From: Fidelibacterota bacterium
Lineage (GTDB): Bacteria; Pseudomonadota; Alphaproteobacteria; Rhodospirillales; Rhodospirillaceae
Length of the DNA stretch: 64,000 nucleotides
Direction: 5' to 3'
Assembly: GCA_947472795.1 (NCBI GenBank)
Contig: CANJBL010000004.1
Coordinates: 124,001-188,000, forward strand
Shown here: one piece after another, positions 21,785 through 32,146 of the stretch
Numbering within the stretch: position 1 is the stretch's first letter
Layout: every line of letters begins with the position of its first letter
The notes under the pieces: model-generated
Databases searched by the model: none
What the model was told of the DNA's origin: nothing
What the model saw: only the letters and a program-made list of their open reading frames with translations
Position numbers and translations under genes: made by a program

Positions 21785-22585
21785 TTGAAAAAAATACCCA
21801 AAAAAATGCCCCGATTCTCAGCCTTCTCTCCTGCCCGCCTGCTGGCCTTGGGCTTCATGGCGCTTTCCCTATGCGCCTGCGCCACGAAACCACCCGCCAG
21901 CAACGCCGTGGCCCTGGAGGCCTATAAAGAGGCTAATGACCCCTTCGAGCCCACCAATCGCTTCCTGTTTAAAGTGGATGCGGGCCTGGACAAAGTCATT
22001 GTGCGCCCCATCATTAAGACATACCGCTTCGCCGTACCTGAGCAGGGTCGCCGGGGTGTGGATAACTTTGTCAACAACCTGAGAACGCCGGTCACGTTTA
22101 TCAATGATGTGCTCCAAGGCGAAATCTCCCGCGCCGGCACAACCCTTGGCCGCTTTGTGGTCAATACAGGGGTCGGATTCTTCGGGTTCTTCGATGTCGG
22201 CGAAAAATGGGGCATGGAATACCACGGCGAGGATTTCGGCCAGACCATGGCGGTCTGGGGTGTCCCCGACGGACCCTATATCTATATCCCTCTCCTGGGC
22301 CCTTCCACCGTGCGTGACGGCCTCGGCTATGGCGTGGATGCTTTCGTGACCGACCCAATCGCCTGGTACACCCGCGGCAGCGGCAGCATGAAGTGGGTGC
22401 AATGGGCCGATTTTGGCTTGATGTACGTTGATGCCAAGGACTCCGCCATGGACCCCTTGGATGAGTTGAAGAAATCGTCGCTGGATTACTACGCGGCGCT
22501 GCGTTCGTCCTATCGCCAGTACCGCACAAAAGAAATCCTCAACGGTGCCCCCCCGCCAATGGAAGATTTTGATGACCCCAACTGA
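21785..22585 (+). CDS. mlaA: MlaA/VacJ family outer-membrane lipoprotein
   Basis: MlaA removes phospholipids from the outer leaflet of the outer membrane and hands them to MlaC. The 266-residue protein has a signal peptide with a lipobox (SLCAC) giving a lipid-modified cysteine near residue 32, the MlaA block NDPFEPTNRFLFKVDAGLD, NLRTPVTFINDVLQG, and GFFGFFDV followed by DFGQTMAVWGVPDGPYIYIP. The mlaC start overlaps its 3' end, so the two components are co-expressed. The MlaFEDB transporter genes are not in the window. Confidence 0.95.
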   Translation: MKKIPKKMPRFSAFSPARLLALGFMALSLCACATKPPASNAVALEAYKEANDPFEPTNRFLFKVDAGLDKVIVRPIIKTYRFAVPEQGRRGVDNFVNNLRTPVTFINDVLQGEISRAGTTLGRFVVNTGVGFFGFFDVGEKWGMEYHGEDFGQTMAVWGVPDGPYIYIPLLGPSTVRDGLGYGVDAFVTDPIAWYTRGSGSMKWVQWADFGLMYVDAKDSAMDPLDELKKSSLDYYAALRSSYRQYRTKEILNGAPPPMEDFDDPN

Positions 22586-23258
22586 CCAGATGCCAAGCGA
22601 TCTCCTGAAAACCTCTTTCTCCCGCCGCGCTGTGATGCGCCTCATGACCATGCTCGGCGTGAGCGCAGCCCTGCCCGGCGCTTTGCTATCCCATGGCGCC
22701 TTCGCCCAGGATGGAAAAGGCGATGCGGCTGTCTTCGTGGGTAATTTCGCGCAGAGGGGCATCAACGACATCCTGGCCGCCACCATCCCCAATACCGAAA
22801 AGCAGAAGCGCTTCCGCGATATGTTCGTGGATTACTTCGATCTGCCGGGCATCGGCCGCTTCGTGCTGACACGTTACTTCCGCGCCGCCTCACCCGAGGA
22901 GCAGCAGAAGTTTACGCAGCTGTTCGAAGATGTAGTCGTCTATACGTGGTCGCGGCGCTTCTCGGAATACAATGGTCAGACATTGAAAGTCGTCAGCCAG
23001 CAGCCCGACGGCAACGACGGCATCATTGTGAAGTCCACCATCGTCGGCAGAACGGGTTCCAGCTTCAATGTCGATTGGCGCCTACGCAAACGGCCCGAAG
23101 GTTTCAAAGTTCTGGACGTAATTGTCGGCGGCGTCAGCATGGCCATCACCTATCGCCAGGACTATGGCACGGTCATCAGCCAGACCGGCAGTTTCGCCGG
23201 CCTTTTGGCCCAGATGGAAAAGCAGGTCGAAGACCTGAAGAAGCAGCAAGGCGCTTAA
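22572..23258 (+). CDS. mlaC: MlaC/Ttg2D family periplasmic phospholipid-binding protein
   Basis: MlaC shuttles phospholipids through the periplasm to the inner-membrane Mla transporter. The 228-residue product has an N-terminal export signal with a twin-arginine-like SRRAVMRLMTMLG, then the MlaC fold (KQKRFRDMFVDYFDLPGIGRFVLTRYFR, FEDVVVYTWSRRFSEYNGQTLKVV, and DWRLRKRPEGFKVLDVIVGG). I start at ATG 22572, which has GGAAG at 22560-22564; it overlaps mlaA by 14 bases. Confidence 0.93.
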   Translation: MTPTDQMPSDLLKTSFSRRAVMRLMTMLGVSAALPGALLSHGAFAQDGKGDAAVFVGNFAQRGINDILAATIPNTEKQKRFRDMFVDYFDLPGIGRFVLTRYFRAASPEEQQKFTQLFEDVVVYTWSRRFSEYNGQTLKVVSQQPDGNDGIIVKSTIVGRTGSSFNVDWRLRKRPEGFKVLDVIVGGVSMAITYRQDYGTVISQTGSFAGLLAQMEKQVEDLKKQQGA

Positions 23259-23297
23259 GGCTCTGCTATCTTCCCGCTTTCCGGCGGGAGAAGACCA

Positions 23298-24200
23298 ATG
23301 ACCAATATAAGCGTGCTTGGCACCGGCCTGATGGGAGCGCCCATGGCCGCATGCCTTCTTGCAAAGGGCCATGCCGTGACGGTGTGGAACCGCAGCCCAG
23401 AGAAGACGGCCCTGCTCGCAGCGGCCGGCGCCAAAGTGGCGGCAAGCCCGCGTGAGGCCGTGACCGCTGCCGAAGTGGTCATCACCATGCTGTCCGATGG
23501 ACCGGCTGTTACAGATATTTTGTTCGCGCAAGGCATCGCGGAGGCCTTGAAGCCGGGCACCATTGTCATCGACATGAGTTCTATCCCCCCAGCGACAGCG
23601 CGGGATCATGCGACCCGCCTCGCGGCAAAGGGCATTCTGCATCTCGATGCGCCTGTTTCCGGTGGGACGAAAGGCGCAGCGGCGGGCACGCTCGCGATCA
23701 TGGCGGGTGGCGCGCCGGAGACTTTCGAAAAAGCGAAACCGGTGCTGGAGGCCATGGGGCGGCCCATGCTCATCGGCCCCGCCGGAACGGGCCAAGTGGC
23801 CAAGCTGGCCAATCAGGCCATTGTCGGCATGACCATTGCGGCTGTTGCAGAAGCGTTACTTTTGGCCGCCGCCAATGGCGCGGACCCGGCAAAAGTACGC
23901 GAAGCCTTGGCCGGCGGTTTTGCTGACAGCGCAATCCTGAAACAACATGGCCAACGCATGCTCGAGCGCAGTTGGATACCGGGGGCGCCGGTAAAAATGC
24001 AGGTCAAGGATATGCGTACGATCATGGCCGCTGCGCGCGAAGCAGGACTCACCTTGCCGGTGGCAGAACGCGTCACGGCCCTCTACGAAGATCTGCTGTC
24101 CGCGGGCCATGGCGGCCTCGACCACAGTTCCGTTCTTCTCGAACTGGAACACTTCAATAAGGGCAAGCGCCTTGGCGACAAACCCGACCAGATGCCCTAA
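23298..24200 (+). CDS. NAD(P)-dependent beta-hydroxyacid dehydrogenase
   Basis: A 300-residue enzyme of the 3-hydroxyisobutyrate/tartronate semialdehyde reductase family. It has the Rossmann loop VLGTGLMGAPMA at residues 6-17, the substrate motif LDAPVSGGTKGAAAGTLAIM, and the catalytic Lys in GQVAKLANQAIVG near residue 172. The C-terminal helical domain (VKMQVKDMRTIMAAAREAG, then HGGLDHSSVL) is intact. The exact substrate cannot be assigned. It follows mlaC by 39 bases but has no evident link to lipid transport. Confidence 0.93.
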   Translation: MTNISVLGTGLMGAPMAACLLAKGHAVTVWNRSPEKTALLAAAGAKVAASPREAVTAAEVVITMLSDGPAVTDILFAQGIAEALKPGTIVIDMSSIPPATARDHATRLAAKGILHLDAPVSGGTKGAAAGTLAIMAGGAPETFEKAKPVLEAMGRPMLIGPAGTGQVAKLANQAIVGMTIAAVAEALLLAAANGADPAKVREALAGGFADSAILKQHGQRMLERSWIPGAPVKMQVKDMRTIMAAAREAGLTLPVAERVTALYEDLLSAGHGGLDHSSVLLELEHFNKGKRLGDKPDQMP

Positions 24201-24228
24201 GATAATCGCCTAGCCTGGGGAGAAAAAT

Positions 24229-24819
24229 ATGAAGCTCAAGTCCGTTGTGACATCGCTCGCGTTGATGGCAACAGCATCAGTGGCCTCCGCCGCCGACCTG
24301 CCGACATATACGCCAGAAAATCAGATGAACCTGCCCGTCAATTATCGCGAATGGGTTTTCCTGACGGCGAGTGTCGATCTCAATTACGACGAGCCCATTC
24401 CCGGCGCGGCCCTCCTCGGCCGGCATTCCATGCTCGACAACGTCTTCGTCAATCCGGAGGCCTATCAGGCTTTCATGAAGACCGGCACATGGCCCGACAA
24501 GACGATCATGGTGAAAGAGAACCGTATGGCCGAAAGCGCCGGCTCCATCAGCAAGGCCGGCAAGTACCAGGGCGCCGTCATGAGCATGGAACTGCATGTG
24601 AAGGACGAAGCCAAGTTTCCCGGCAAGTGGGCCTTCTTCGTCTCGGACGGCAAGGCACCCGGCAAGATCATGCCGCAAACCGCCAGCTGCTTCACATGCC
24701 ATGGGGATCACGGCGCCGTGGACACGACGTTCGTGCAGTTCTATCCGACGCTGATGGCCGTGGCCCAGGCGAAGGGCACGCTCAGCCCGGTCTATCTCAA
24801 AAATGAGCCGAAGAAATAG
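24229..24819 (+). CDS. Cytochrome P460-family periplasmic haem protein
   Basis: A 196-residue exported protein with a Sec signal peptide ending near ASAADLP (residues 1-23). The body matches the P460-type fold (YREWVFLTASVDLNY, PDKTIMVKENR) and carries one haem-attachment site C154-F-T-C-H158 late in the protein. Cytochromes P460 oxidise hydroxylamine in some bacteria, but many relatives have no known substrate. It begins 28 bases after the dehydrogenase stop. The 3' side borders the reverse transcriptase island. Confidence 0.88.
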   Translation: MKLKSVVTSLALMATASVASAADLPTYTPENQMNLPVNYREWVFLTASVDLNYDEPIPGAALLGRHSMLDNVFVNPEAYQAFMKTGTWPDKTIMVKENRMAESAGSISKAGKYQGAVMSMELHVKDEAKFPGKWAFFVSDGKAPGKIMPQTASCFTCHGDHGAVDTTFVQFYPTLMAVAQAKGTLSPVYLKNEPKK

Positions 24820-24860
24820 ACGGCGTTAAATCGCTCCCTTCAGCGGGCGGGGCGGCAAGC

Positions 24861-26099
24861 CTATTTTTTTAGCTCGGTAGAGTTTAGGCAAAGAAACGCT
24901 CGGTGATCGGGACTAAGGTTTCTAAGCGATCCCTGACCAAATAATTTATTAAATATCCCACCGAATATAGTTGCCTTCGCTTCCGACAAAATATCTTCCA
25001 AGCGCGCAAAATTCGAAACTAGGTTGGACGGATATGCTGCGCGATATCCAGTTACAGCAACGTCCAATGTCTTGCCTAATGTAGAAATATCCAAACGATT
25101 TCGTTTAACTTCGTCGAAGTCTTTATAGCGATAGAGTTTTCGCTTTATTGCATCGAGTTGCTTGTCGGTGAATGCCAACTGGTATTCACCATCGCCAGAT
25201 GGCTCTAGCGAAAGGCCGAGAAAATCAACGGCCTCATTTGGATCTCGAATCTGCGTCTTAGAATTCTCCGCATCGAGCGTGGGTATTTCAAACCGCTGAG
25301 ATGAGAGCAAATTTCTGGCTAGCGAATCAATCTCCAAACATTCTTCTTTCGAATTGGCGAGGACGAGAAAGTCGTCCGCATATCGAACGAGTTTGTAGCC
25401 TTTTTTCAAAAGCTCCCGATCAAAGTCGCGTAAAATAAGGTTCGCAAAGAACGGCGACAGAGGCATGCCCTGTCGCACACCTTTGCCGCGACGGATTTGA
25501 GCGGCTTCGACCTTCCTTTCGACCTCCGGACGACTGGCGCTAATTTCGCAGGCCATCACACCTTTGATTAAATCGCGAAGACTTCGCGTAGGAACGGATT
25601 GATCCACTATGGCACCCAGATCATTCCTGGGAATACTGTCAAAAAATGAAGTGATGTCAGATTTGTAGGCGTAGGGAAATTTGCGCCGCAAAGCTATTGC
25701 GTAGTCCCGAGCGGCCTTAACTCCTTTCGGCTTGTTCTTCGTGCCCGCAAGAAAGCCAAAGCTACCGTCGTTATTTATTCTGAGCAGATCATGATACCGA
25801 CGCAACCTTGACCCAATTGCGCGCTGAACTAAACGGTCCGCGACGGTCGGTACACATATAATTCTCTCTTTGCCGTTTGGTTTTGGAAAAGGCAGAGCGA
25901 TGAGAGGGCTGAATTGATACCCTTCCAGCAGCGCCCGGCGGATGGTTTCGAGATTTACTGTAAGGTTCTTGGCAAAGTCTGTCGGTGAAACACCGTCCAC
26001 ACCTTTTGTGGTTTGGCGTTTTGCCTTTTTCCAAAACTCATCCCACTCGTGTCGGAGATTTGTTATGGATGCAAGTTGATGGAGAGCATTGCCCGTCAC
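24861..26099 (-). CDS. Reverse transcriptase (lone, retron/UG-like; possible defence protein)
   Basis: An RNA-directed DNA polymerase of about 412 residues. Palm motifs appear in order: TTKGVDGVSPTDF, PFPKPNGKERIICVPTVADR, SDITSFFDSIP with the first catalytic Asp, GVRQGMPLSPFFANLIL, and LVRYADDFLVLANS with the YADD active site. There is no maturase or HNH domain, and I found no group II intron domain V nearby. The C-terminal 110 residues (after FLGLSLEP) are a helical thumb-like region. The frame stays open to a TTG at 26198, but that stretch forms strong hairpins, so I prefer GTG 26099. Neither start has a good ribosome-binding site. The gene is AT-richer than its neighbours, suggesting transfer. 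Retron or DRT-type defence is inference. Confidence 0.8.
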   Translation of the reverse strand: MTGNALHQLASITNLRHEWDEFWKKAKRQTTKGVDGVSPTDFAKNLTVNLETIRRALLEGYQFSPLIALPFPKPNGKERIICVPTVADRLVQRAIGSRLRRYHDLLRINNDGSFGFLAGTKNKPKGVKAARDYAIALRRKFPYAYKSDITSFFDSIPRNDLGAIVDQSVPTRSLRDLIKGVMACEISASRPEVERKVEAAQIRRGKGVRQGMPLSPFFANLILRDFDRELLKKGYKLVRYADDFLVLANSKEECLEIDSLARNLLSSQRFEIPTLDAENSKTQIRDPNEAVDFLGLSLEPSGDGEYQLAFTDKQLDAIKRKLYRYKDFDEVKRNRLDISTLGKTLDVAVTGYRAAYPSNLVSNFARLEDILSEAKATIFGGIFNKLFGQGSLRNLSPDHRAFLCLNSTELKK

Positions 26100-26262
26100 G
26101 TCAGCGCGCCACGCGCGCCTACCCAGTTTGTAAGAAGCGCCCTTGGGTAGGCGAAATTGGCAGGCACAGCGCTTGTTGCGTCTTCGACGACGCCGCAAAT
26201 GTCGCTGTGTGCCTGGACGTGTCCGCCAGCCCGATACCCGGGGCCAGATGACGCGTCACCTG
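26100..26262 (-). ncRNA. Structured leader of the reverse transcriptase, candidate ncRNA
   Basis: Read toward the RT gene, this stretch folds strongly. CAGGCACAGCG (26161-26171) pairs with CGCTGTGTGCCTG (26203-26215) with a two-base bulge, and TTGCG/CGCAA pairs inside it. GCCTACCCA (26117-26125) pairs perfectly with TGGGTAGGC (26144-26152). TGACGCGTCA (26249-26258) is a palindrome. Retrons and several defence RTs carry a templating or partner RNA directly upstream. That this is one is inference. Confidence 0.4.
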
Positions 26263-26467
26263 ATTTGCCGAAAAGGCTTTAACTAACGTTTCGCGAGCAT
26301 CCCATGGTCTGCGTAAAAAGGCCGCGACCGAGATGCATTAGTATGCCGATAAGTAGCTCAAAAAATCAAGTAATGGGGGTTCAGACAAGCTAACCCGCTA
26401 CTAATAAACGCATTTTAGCTAACCAGCCGCTATTTACAGCCCGCTTATCAAACAATTGCACGACGAT
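26263..26467. other. AT-rich intergenic stretch between RT and ettA
   Basis: No gene seen. The segment is much richer in A and T than the surrounding core genes. Near-repeats AGCTAACCCGCTA (26388-26400) and AGCTAACCAGCCGCTAT (26417-26433) occur in direct orientation. It probably contains the promoter for the RT transcript and the 3' end region of ettA. No clear terminator was found for ettA. Confidence 0.45.
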
Positions 26468-28147
<1,680 letters not shown>

Positions 28148-28355
28148 AATCTCTTTGTATTCCTATGGTGATAGGACGGCCTAAAAAGACCGCCGAGATC
28201 CCTGAGGGCGCTGACCGGCTTTTACCCGATGGAGCGTCCAAGAACAATGGCTGGGCCCGCCCCTGCCTACCGGTTGAACTGCTTTTTGCGGCCACTTTTT
28301 GTGGCCTGTGGGAAGGACTTGAGCCAGAGTGGAAGGCGGGGGAGGATACGACGTC

Positions 28356-29369
28356 ATGAATTCCCGCGACCCGCGCGCGCTGGCCTTGCTTTCTGTTGTG
28401 GTTCCCGTTTTCAACGAGGAAGCCTCGGTCGATCTTCTGATCCCCAGGCTTTTTGCCCTGTTTGAGCGCGAAGGCATCACCGGCGAGGTCATCTGCGTCG
28501 ATGACGGCAGCCGCGACCGCAGCTGGGACCGGCTGGTGGCCTGGCAGGCCACCTACCCCAACCTGACCCTGGTGAGCCTGTCGCGCAACTTCGGCAAGGA
28601 GATCGCCATCGCCGCCGGCCTGGACATTGCCGACGGCAATGCCGTGGTACTCATGGACAGCGACCTGCAGCACCCGCCCGAAGTGATCCCTGAATTTCTC
28701 GCGCAATGGCATACCGGCCACGACATTGTTTATGGCGTGCGGCGCAACCGCGACCAGGACGGTGCCCTGCGCCGCGCTTTCAGCCGCGCCTTCTACCGGG
28801 TGTTCAATACGCTGTCGCACACGCCCATCACACCCGATGCCGGCGACTTCCGCCTCATGGACCGTAAAGTGGTGGAGGCCATTCGCCGCATGCGCGAGCG
28901 CGCCCGTTTCATGAAAGGCATTTATTCGTGGGTCGGCTTCAAGAGCCACGCCGTGGATTTCGATGTGGTCGAGCGCGTGCACGGCAAGAGTTCCTTCTCG
29001 CCCTCGCGGCTGTTCAACCTGGCTTTTGACGGCATCATCTCGTTCTCCACAGTGCCCCTGCGCTTCGCCATGTATGCGGGCGCTTCCATCGCGCTTCTGT
29101 CCATCGCGCTCGGCACCTATTACATGGTGCGCACCATGCTGTTCGGGATCGACGTGCCCGGCTTTGCCTCGATCATCGTCTCGACACTGGCGCTGTCGGG
29201 CTTCACCATGCTGCAGATGGGGCTCATGGGGCTCTATCTGGGGCGCATTTATGATGAAGTAAAAGCACGCCCCCTCTACCTCGTGCGCGAGATTGTCGGC
29301 CGCCCGGCGGCGATGCAGAAGCTCGAATCCGCCAGCCCTGCCCTCAGCCACCTCAAAGACCTGGTATGA
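28356..29369 (+). CDS. Family 2 glycosyltransferase, polyprenyl-phosphate type (GtrB/ArnC-like)
   Basis: A 337-residue membrane-associated transferase that likely loads a sugar onto undecaprenyl phosphate. It shows the GT-A opening SVVVPVFNEEASVD, CVDDGSRD, the metal motif MDSDLQHPPEVI near residue 97, and two C-terminal membrane segments (about 230-255 and 265-290), as in GtrB/ArnC/DPM1 proteins. I start at ATG 28356, preceded by GGGGGAGGA. It lies 13 bases upstream of a YdjC-type deacetylase and is co-directional with a GT-C transferase, matching lipid A sugar-modification pathways. Confidence 0.92.
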   Translation: MNSRDPRALALLSVVVPVFNEEASVDLLIPRLFALFEREGITGEVICVDDGSRDRSWDRLVAWQATYPNLTLVSLSRNFGKEIAIAAGLDIADGNAVVLMDSDLQHPPEVIPEFLAQWHTGHDIVYGVRRNRDQDGALRRAFSRAFYRVFNTLSHTPITPDAGDFRLMDRKVVEAIRRMRERARFMKGIYSWVGFKSHAVDFDVVERVHGKSSFSPSRLFNLAFDGIISFSTVPLRFAMYAGASIALLSIALGTYYMVRTMLFGIDVPGFASIIVSTLALSGFTMLQMGLMGLYLGRIYDEVKARPLYLVREIVGRPAAMQKLESASPALSHLKDLV

Positions 29370-29382
29370 CCCTTCTGATGAG

Positions 29383-30222
29383 ATGCGTATGAGCCAGGCC
29401 ATCATTCTGTGCGCCGACGACTACGGCCATACCGCAGCCGTCAGCCGCGCCATCCTCGACCTCGCCGGCAAGGGCCGCATCTCGGCCTTGAGCTGCATGA
29501 CGGCCTCGCCCTTCTGGCGCGAGCATGGCCGCTGGCTGAAGGATGCGGGCGTCAACGCCGATATCGGCCTGCACATTACCCTGGTGGACGAAGCGCCGCT
29601 GACGTCCATGCCGCATACGGCACCCAGTGGCCGCCTGCCGAATATCTCCACACTCATCCGCAAGAGTTATCTGCGCCAGCTTGATCTCGCGGAGATCGCT
29701 GGAGAAGTGCGCGCGCAACGCGAAGCTTTCGAAGATGTGATGGGCTTCTCGCCGCATCATCTCGATGGGCATTTGCATACGCACGTGCTGCCCGGTATCC
29801 GCGATGTGACGCTGCGCATGGCGCGCGAGATGCGTGAGACGCCGTGGATCCGCAATATCAACGACCGCCTGATCGCCGTGGCGGGCCGCGGTGTGGCGGC
29901 ACCGAAGGCCGCTTTCCTGTCGGCCTTGGGAGGCGGACTCTGGCGCCAAGCGGGCGCGTTGCGCGAACGCATGAACCAAAGCTTTAGCGGCGTTTATGCC
30001 TTCACACCGCAGAACACGCATTACGGCTCTATGTTCGAGCACTTTGTGACACACGTTAGTAACCGTCACACAATCCTGTGCCATCCCGGCGGCGCGGACG
30101 ATGACGCTGCCCATGCGCCTTTACGCGCCGGCGAATATGCCTTCCTGAACAGCAGCTCATTCGCCGATCTTCTCGCGCGGCGCGATCTAAAGCTTGGCCG
30201 CTTCGCGGATCTGGGCCCATGA
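29383..30222 (+). CDS. YdjC/ChbG-family carbohydrate deacetylase
   Basis: A metal-dependent deacetylase of about 279 residues. The family motifs are LCADDYGH near the N-terminus, with the Asp and His metal ligands, and DGHLHTHVLPGI with paired His near residue 127. Known relatives include ChbG and the NaxD proteins that deacetylate a polyprenyl-linked amino sugar. It sits between a GT2 loader and a GT-C transferase, overlapping the latter by four bases (ATGA), so a NaxD-like role is a reasonable inference. The ATG at 29389 is an alternative start. Confidence 0.88.
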   Translation: MRMSQAIILCADDYGHTAAVSRAILDLAGKGRISALSCMTASPFWREHGRWLKDAGVNADIGLHITLVDEAPLTSMPHTAPSGRLPNISTLIRKSYLRQLDLAEIAGEVRAQREAFEDVMGFSPHHLDGHLHTHVLPGIRDVTLRMAREMRETPWIRNINDRLIAVAGRGVAAPKAAFLSALGGGLWRQAGALRERMNQSFSGVYAFTPQNTHYGSMFEHFVTHVSNRHTILCHPGGADDDAAHAPLRAGEYAFLNSSSFADLLARRDLKLGRFADLGP

Positions 30223-31820
30223 CGAGCCGGTCCTTACGCGCCGGAGCCATCGGGCTTTTTGTCGTTCTCGCGTTCATCATCTTCGCGACGTTCCAAGACT
30301 ACGGCATGTCCTGGGACGAACAGTTGCAGAACACCTACGGCCAGCTGCTGCTGGCTTACTACAGCAGCGGCTTTCAAGATCGCGCGGCCTTTTCCTACAT
30401 CAATCTCTTCCTTTACGGCGGGTTCTTCGATCTTGTCGCCGCCGTGGTGAATCTGGTGTCACCCTTCGGCGAATACGAGACGCGCCACCTGCTTGGCGGA
30501 TTGATGTTCCTGGTGGGTCTCGCGGGAGGCTGGAAGCTGGCAAAGCTTCTTGCGGGCGAGCGCGCGGCACTGGTGGCGGTGGTTTGCCTTGCCACGACAC
30601 CTCTGCTCTACGGTCACGCCTTCATCAATCCCAAGGACAGTCCGCTGGCGTGGTTGCTGGTGTGGACCAGCTACTTTGCGTGTCGTCTCTTGGAACAGCG
30701 CGACAAACCGTCGTGGAGCATGATCGCGGGATTTGGATTGAGTATGGGCTTGGCCATCGGCACGCGCGTTGTGGCCATCGTTTATCTCACCTATGCCGTG
30801 GCGGTGTGGAGTGTTGCGGCAGCGGCGCGCATTCTGGAAGGTGAGTCAATCTCAACCGTTATGCAGCGTCTGAAGTCCAAGGCCATTCCGATTGGCGTCG
30901 GACTGCTTGTAACGGTCATCACGACAATCATCGTCTGGCCCTGGGCAGCACAGGCCCCGTTCAATGTGGTCGAGGCGTTGAATGCATTCACGCACTTCGC
31001 CTTCTATCCAGATGTGCTGTGGAATGGTGCGCTGATCCCTGCCCATCAATTGCCGGTGACTTATCTGCCGGGGCTGCTGTTACTGCAACTGCCAGAATAC
31101 ATGCTGGCCGGTTTTGGAACCGCGATCGTTTTCGGAGCCCTTGCTTGGAAGGGCAATGTCGCCAGGGTGCTCAGCCAGATAAAGGCGCAGCAGTATCTTT
31201 TAGTCGCTCTTTCGATTGCGGCACCGATTGGCGGTTATCTTCTGCTGCACCCCACCGTCTATAACGGCCTGCGCCATTTTCTATTCGTCGTGCCGCCCTT
31301 GGTAATCGTCGCAGCTATCGGCCTGACGCGATTGATCGAAGCAACGTCCGCGCGGCACGCTGTGGCGGGAATAGGTTTAGGTGCAGCGCTGGCGTTGGCA
31401 ATAGCGCGGCAAGCCTCATTGATGGCCGGACTGCATCCTTATGAATACGCGTCCTACAACAGCCTCATCGGCGGCATGGCGGGTGCCAAGGACCGCTTCG
31501 AGATGGACTATTGGGGCACGACGCTGAAGGAGTCAGGAAAAGCGCTGGGCGATTACATAGCCCATGATCCGAGCGCGGCATCGCTGCAAGGGCGCACAGC
31601 CAAGATCTTCGCCTGCGGCGACCCCAATCAGGTGCAGCAGGCATTGCCTCAGGGTACGGAGTTTACCGGAGACCTCGGTGAAGCGGATTTCTATCTCGGC
31701 ATGCAAGGCGTGCACTGCTTCGAGAGCTTCTCCGGCCCCGTGCGCCGGGTGCGCGAGGTCACGCGTCTCGGTACGCCCTTGGGTTACGTCCTGGACCTGC
31801 GTCCGCAGACAAGTCCCTAG
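30219..31820 (+). CDS. GT-C family membrane glycosyltransferase (ArnT/PMT-like)
   Basis: A 533-residue polytopic inner-membrane protein with about a dozen hydrophobic segments. The first periplasmic loop carries the acidic pair in DYGMSWDEQLQ near residue 30, where GT-C enzymes place catalytic acid residues. The C-terminal 110 residues are largely soluble. Such enzymes use lipid-linked sugars on the periplasmic side. With the GT2 and deacetylase genes upstream it likely transfers the finished sugar to lipid A or another envelope acceptor. Family placement is by topology and motif, so the acceptor is unknown. Confidence 0.82.
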   Translation: MTSRSLRAGAIGLFVVLAFIIFATFQDYGMSWDEQLQNTYGQLLLAYYSSGFQDRAAFSYINLFLYGGFFDLVAAVVNLVSPFGEYETRHLLGGLMFLVGLAGGWKLAKLLAGERAALVAVVCLATTPLLYGHAFINPKDSPLAWLLVWTSYFACRLLEQRDKPSWSMIAGFGLSMGLAIGTRVVAIVYLTYAVAVWSVAAAARILEGESISTVMQRLKSKAIPIGVGLLVTVITTIIVWPWAAQAPFNVVEALNAFTHFAFYPDVLWNGALIPAHQLPVTYLPGLLLLQLPEYMLAGFGTAIVFGALAWKGNVARVLSQIKAQQYLLVALSIAAPIGGYLLLHPTVYNGLRHFLFVVPPLVIVAAIGLTRLIEATSARHAVAGIGLGAALALAIARQASLMAGLHPYEYASYNSLIGGMAGAKDRFEMDYWGTTLKESGKALGDYIAHDPSAASLQGRTAKIFACGDPNQVQQALPQGTEFTGDLGEADFYLGMQGVHCFESFSGPVRRVREVTRLGTPLGYVLDLRPQTSP

Positions 31821-32083
31821 GGTTTGCCGATGCGCGGTGGGCCGCCCTTCACATTGCCGCCGAACGCCTTATCGAGCACGCGCGTGGAGTCCTCGGCCAG
31901 CTTGATGGCCTGGCTGATGAGGGTGAGGATTTCCATGTTGTTGTGCATGACATGCTTGGCTTCAGCGCGATGATCGTCGGCGATCTTCAGCGCGCGTGTC
32001 ATCATATCCTTGCGGATCAGGCCAAGGATGTCTTCCAGCTTATAGCCGTCCGGCTTTTCGTCGGTCACGAGAAAGTGCGTCAT
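31817..32083 (-). CDS. Conserved-looking small hypothetical protein
   Basis: An 88-residue soluble, mostly helical protein of no family I recognise. It opens THFLVTDEKPDGYKLEDILG, continues with charged helices (IRKDMMTRALKIADDHRAEA), and ends with a Gly/Pro-rich tail (FGGNVKGGPPRIGKP). The ATG has a good AGAGGAA ribosome-binding sequence, so it is probably real. Its stop overlaps the end of the convergent GT-C gene by four bases. No signal peptide or membrane segment. Confidence 0.65.
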   Translation of the reverse strand: MTHFLVTDEKPDGYKLEDILGLIRKDMMTRALKIADDHRAEAKHVMHNNMEILTLISQAIKLAEDSTRVLDKAFGGNVKGGPPRIGKP

Positions 32084-32146
32084 GGGTTCCTCTCCATAGA
32101 ATGATGACCCATTCCAACCCGTCGGAGGCATGGGGTCAAGAGCGCC

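Noticed and set aside
24820-26467. Group II intron as origin of the reverse transcriptase
   Set aside because: No maturase or HNH domain and no domain V-like hairpin were found on either side of the gene.
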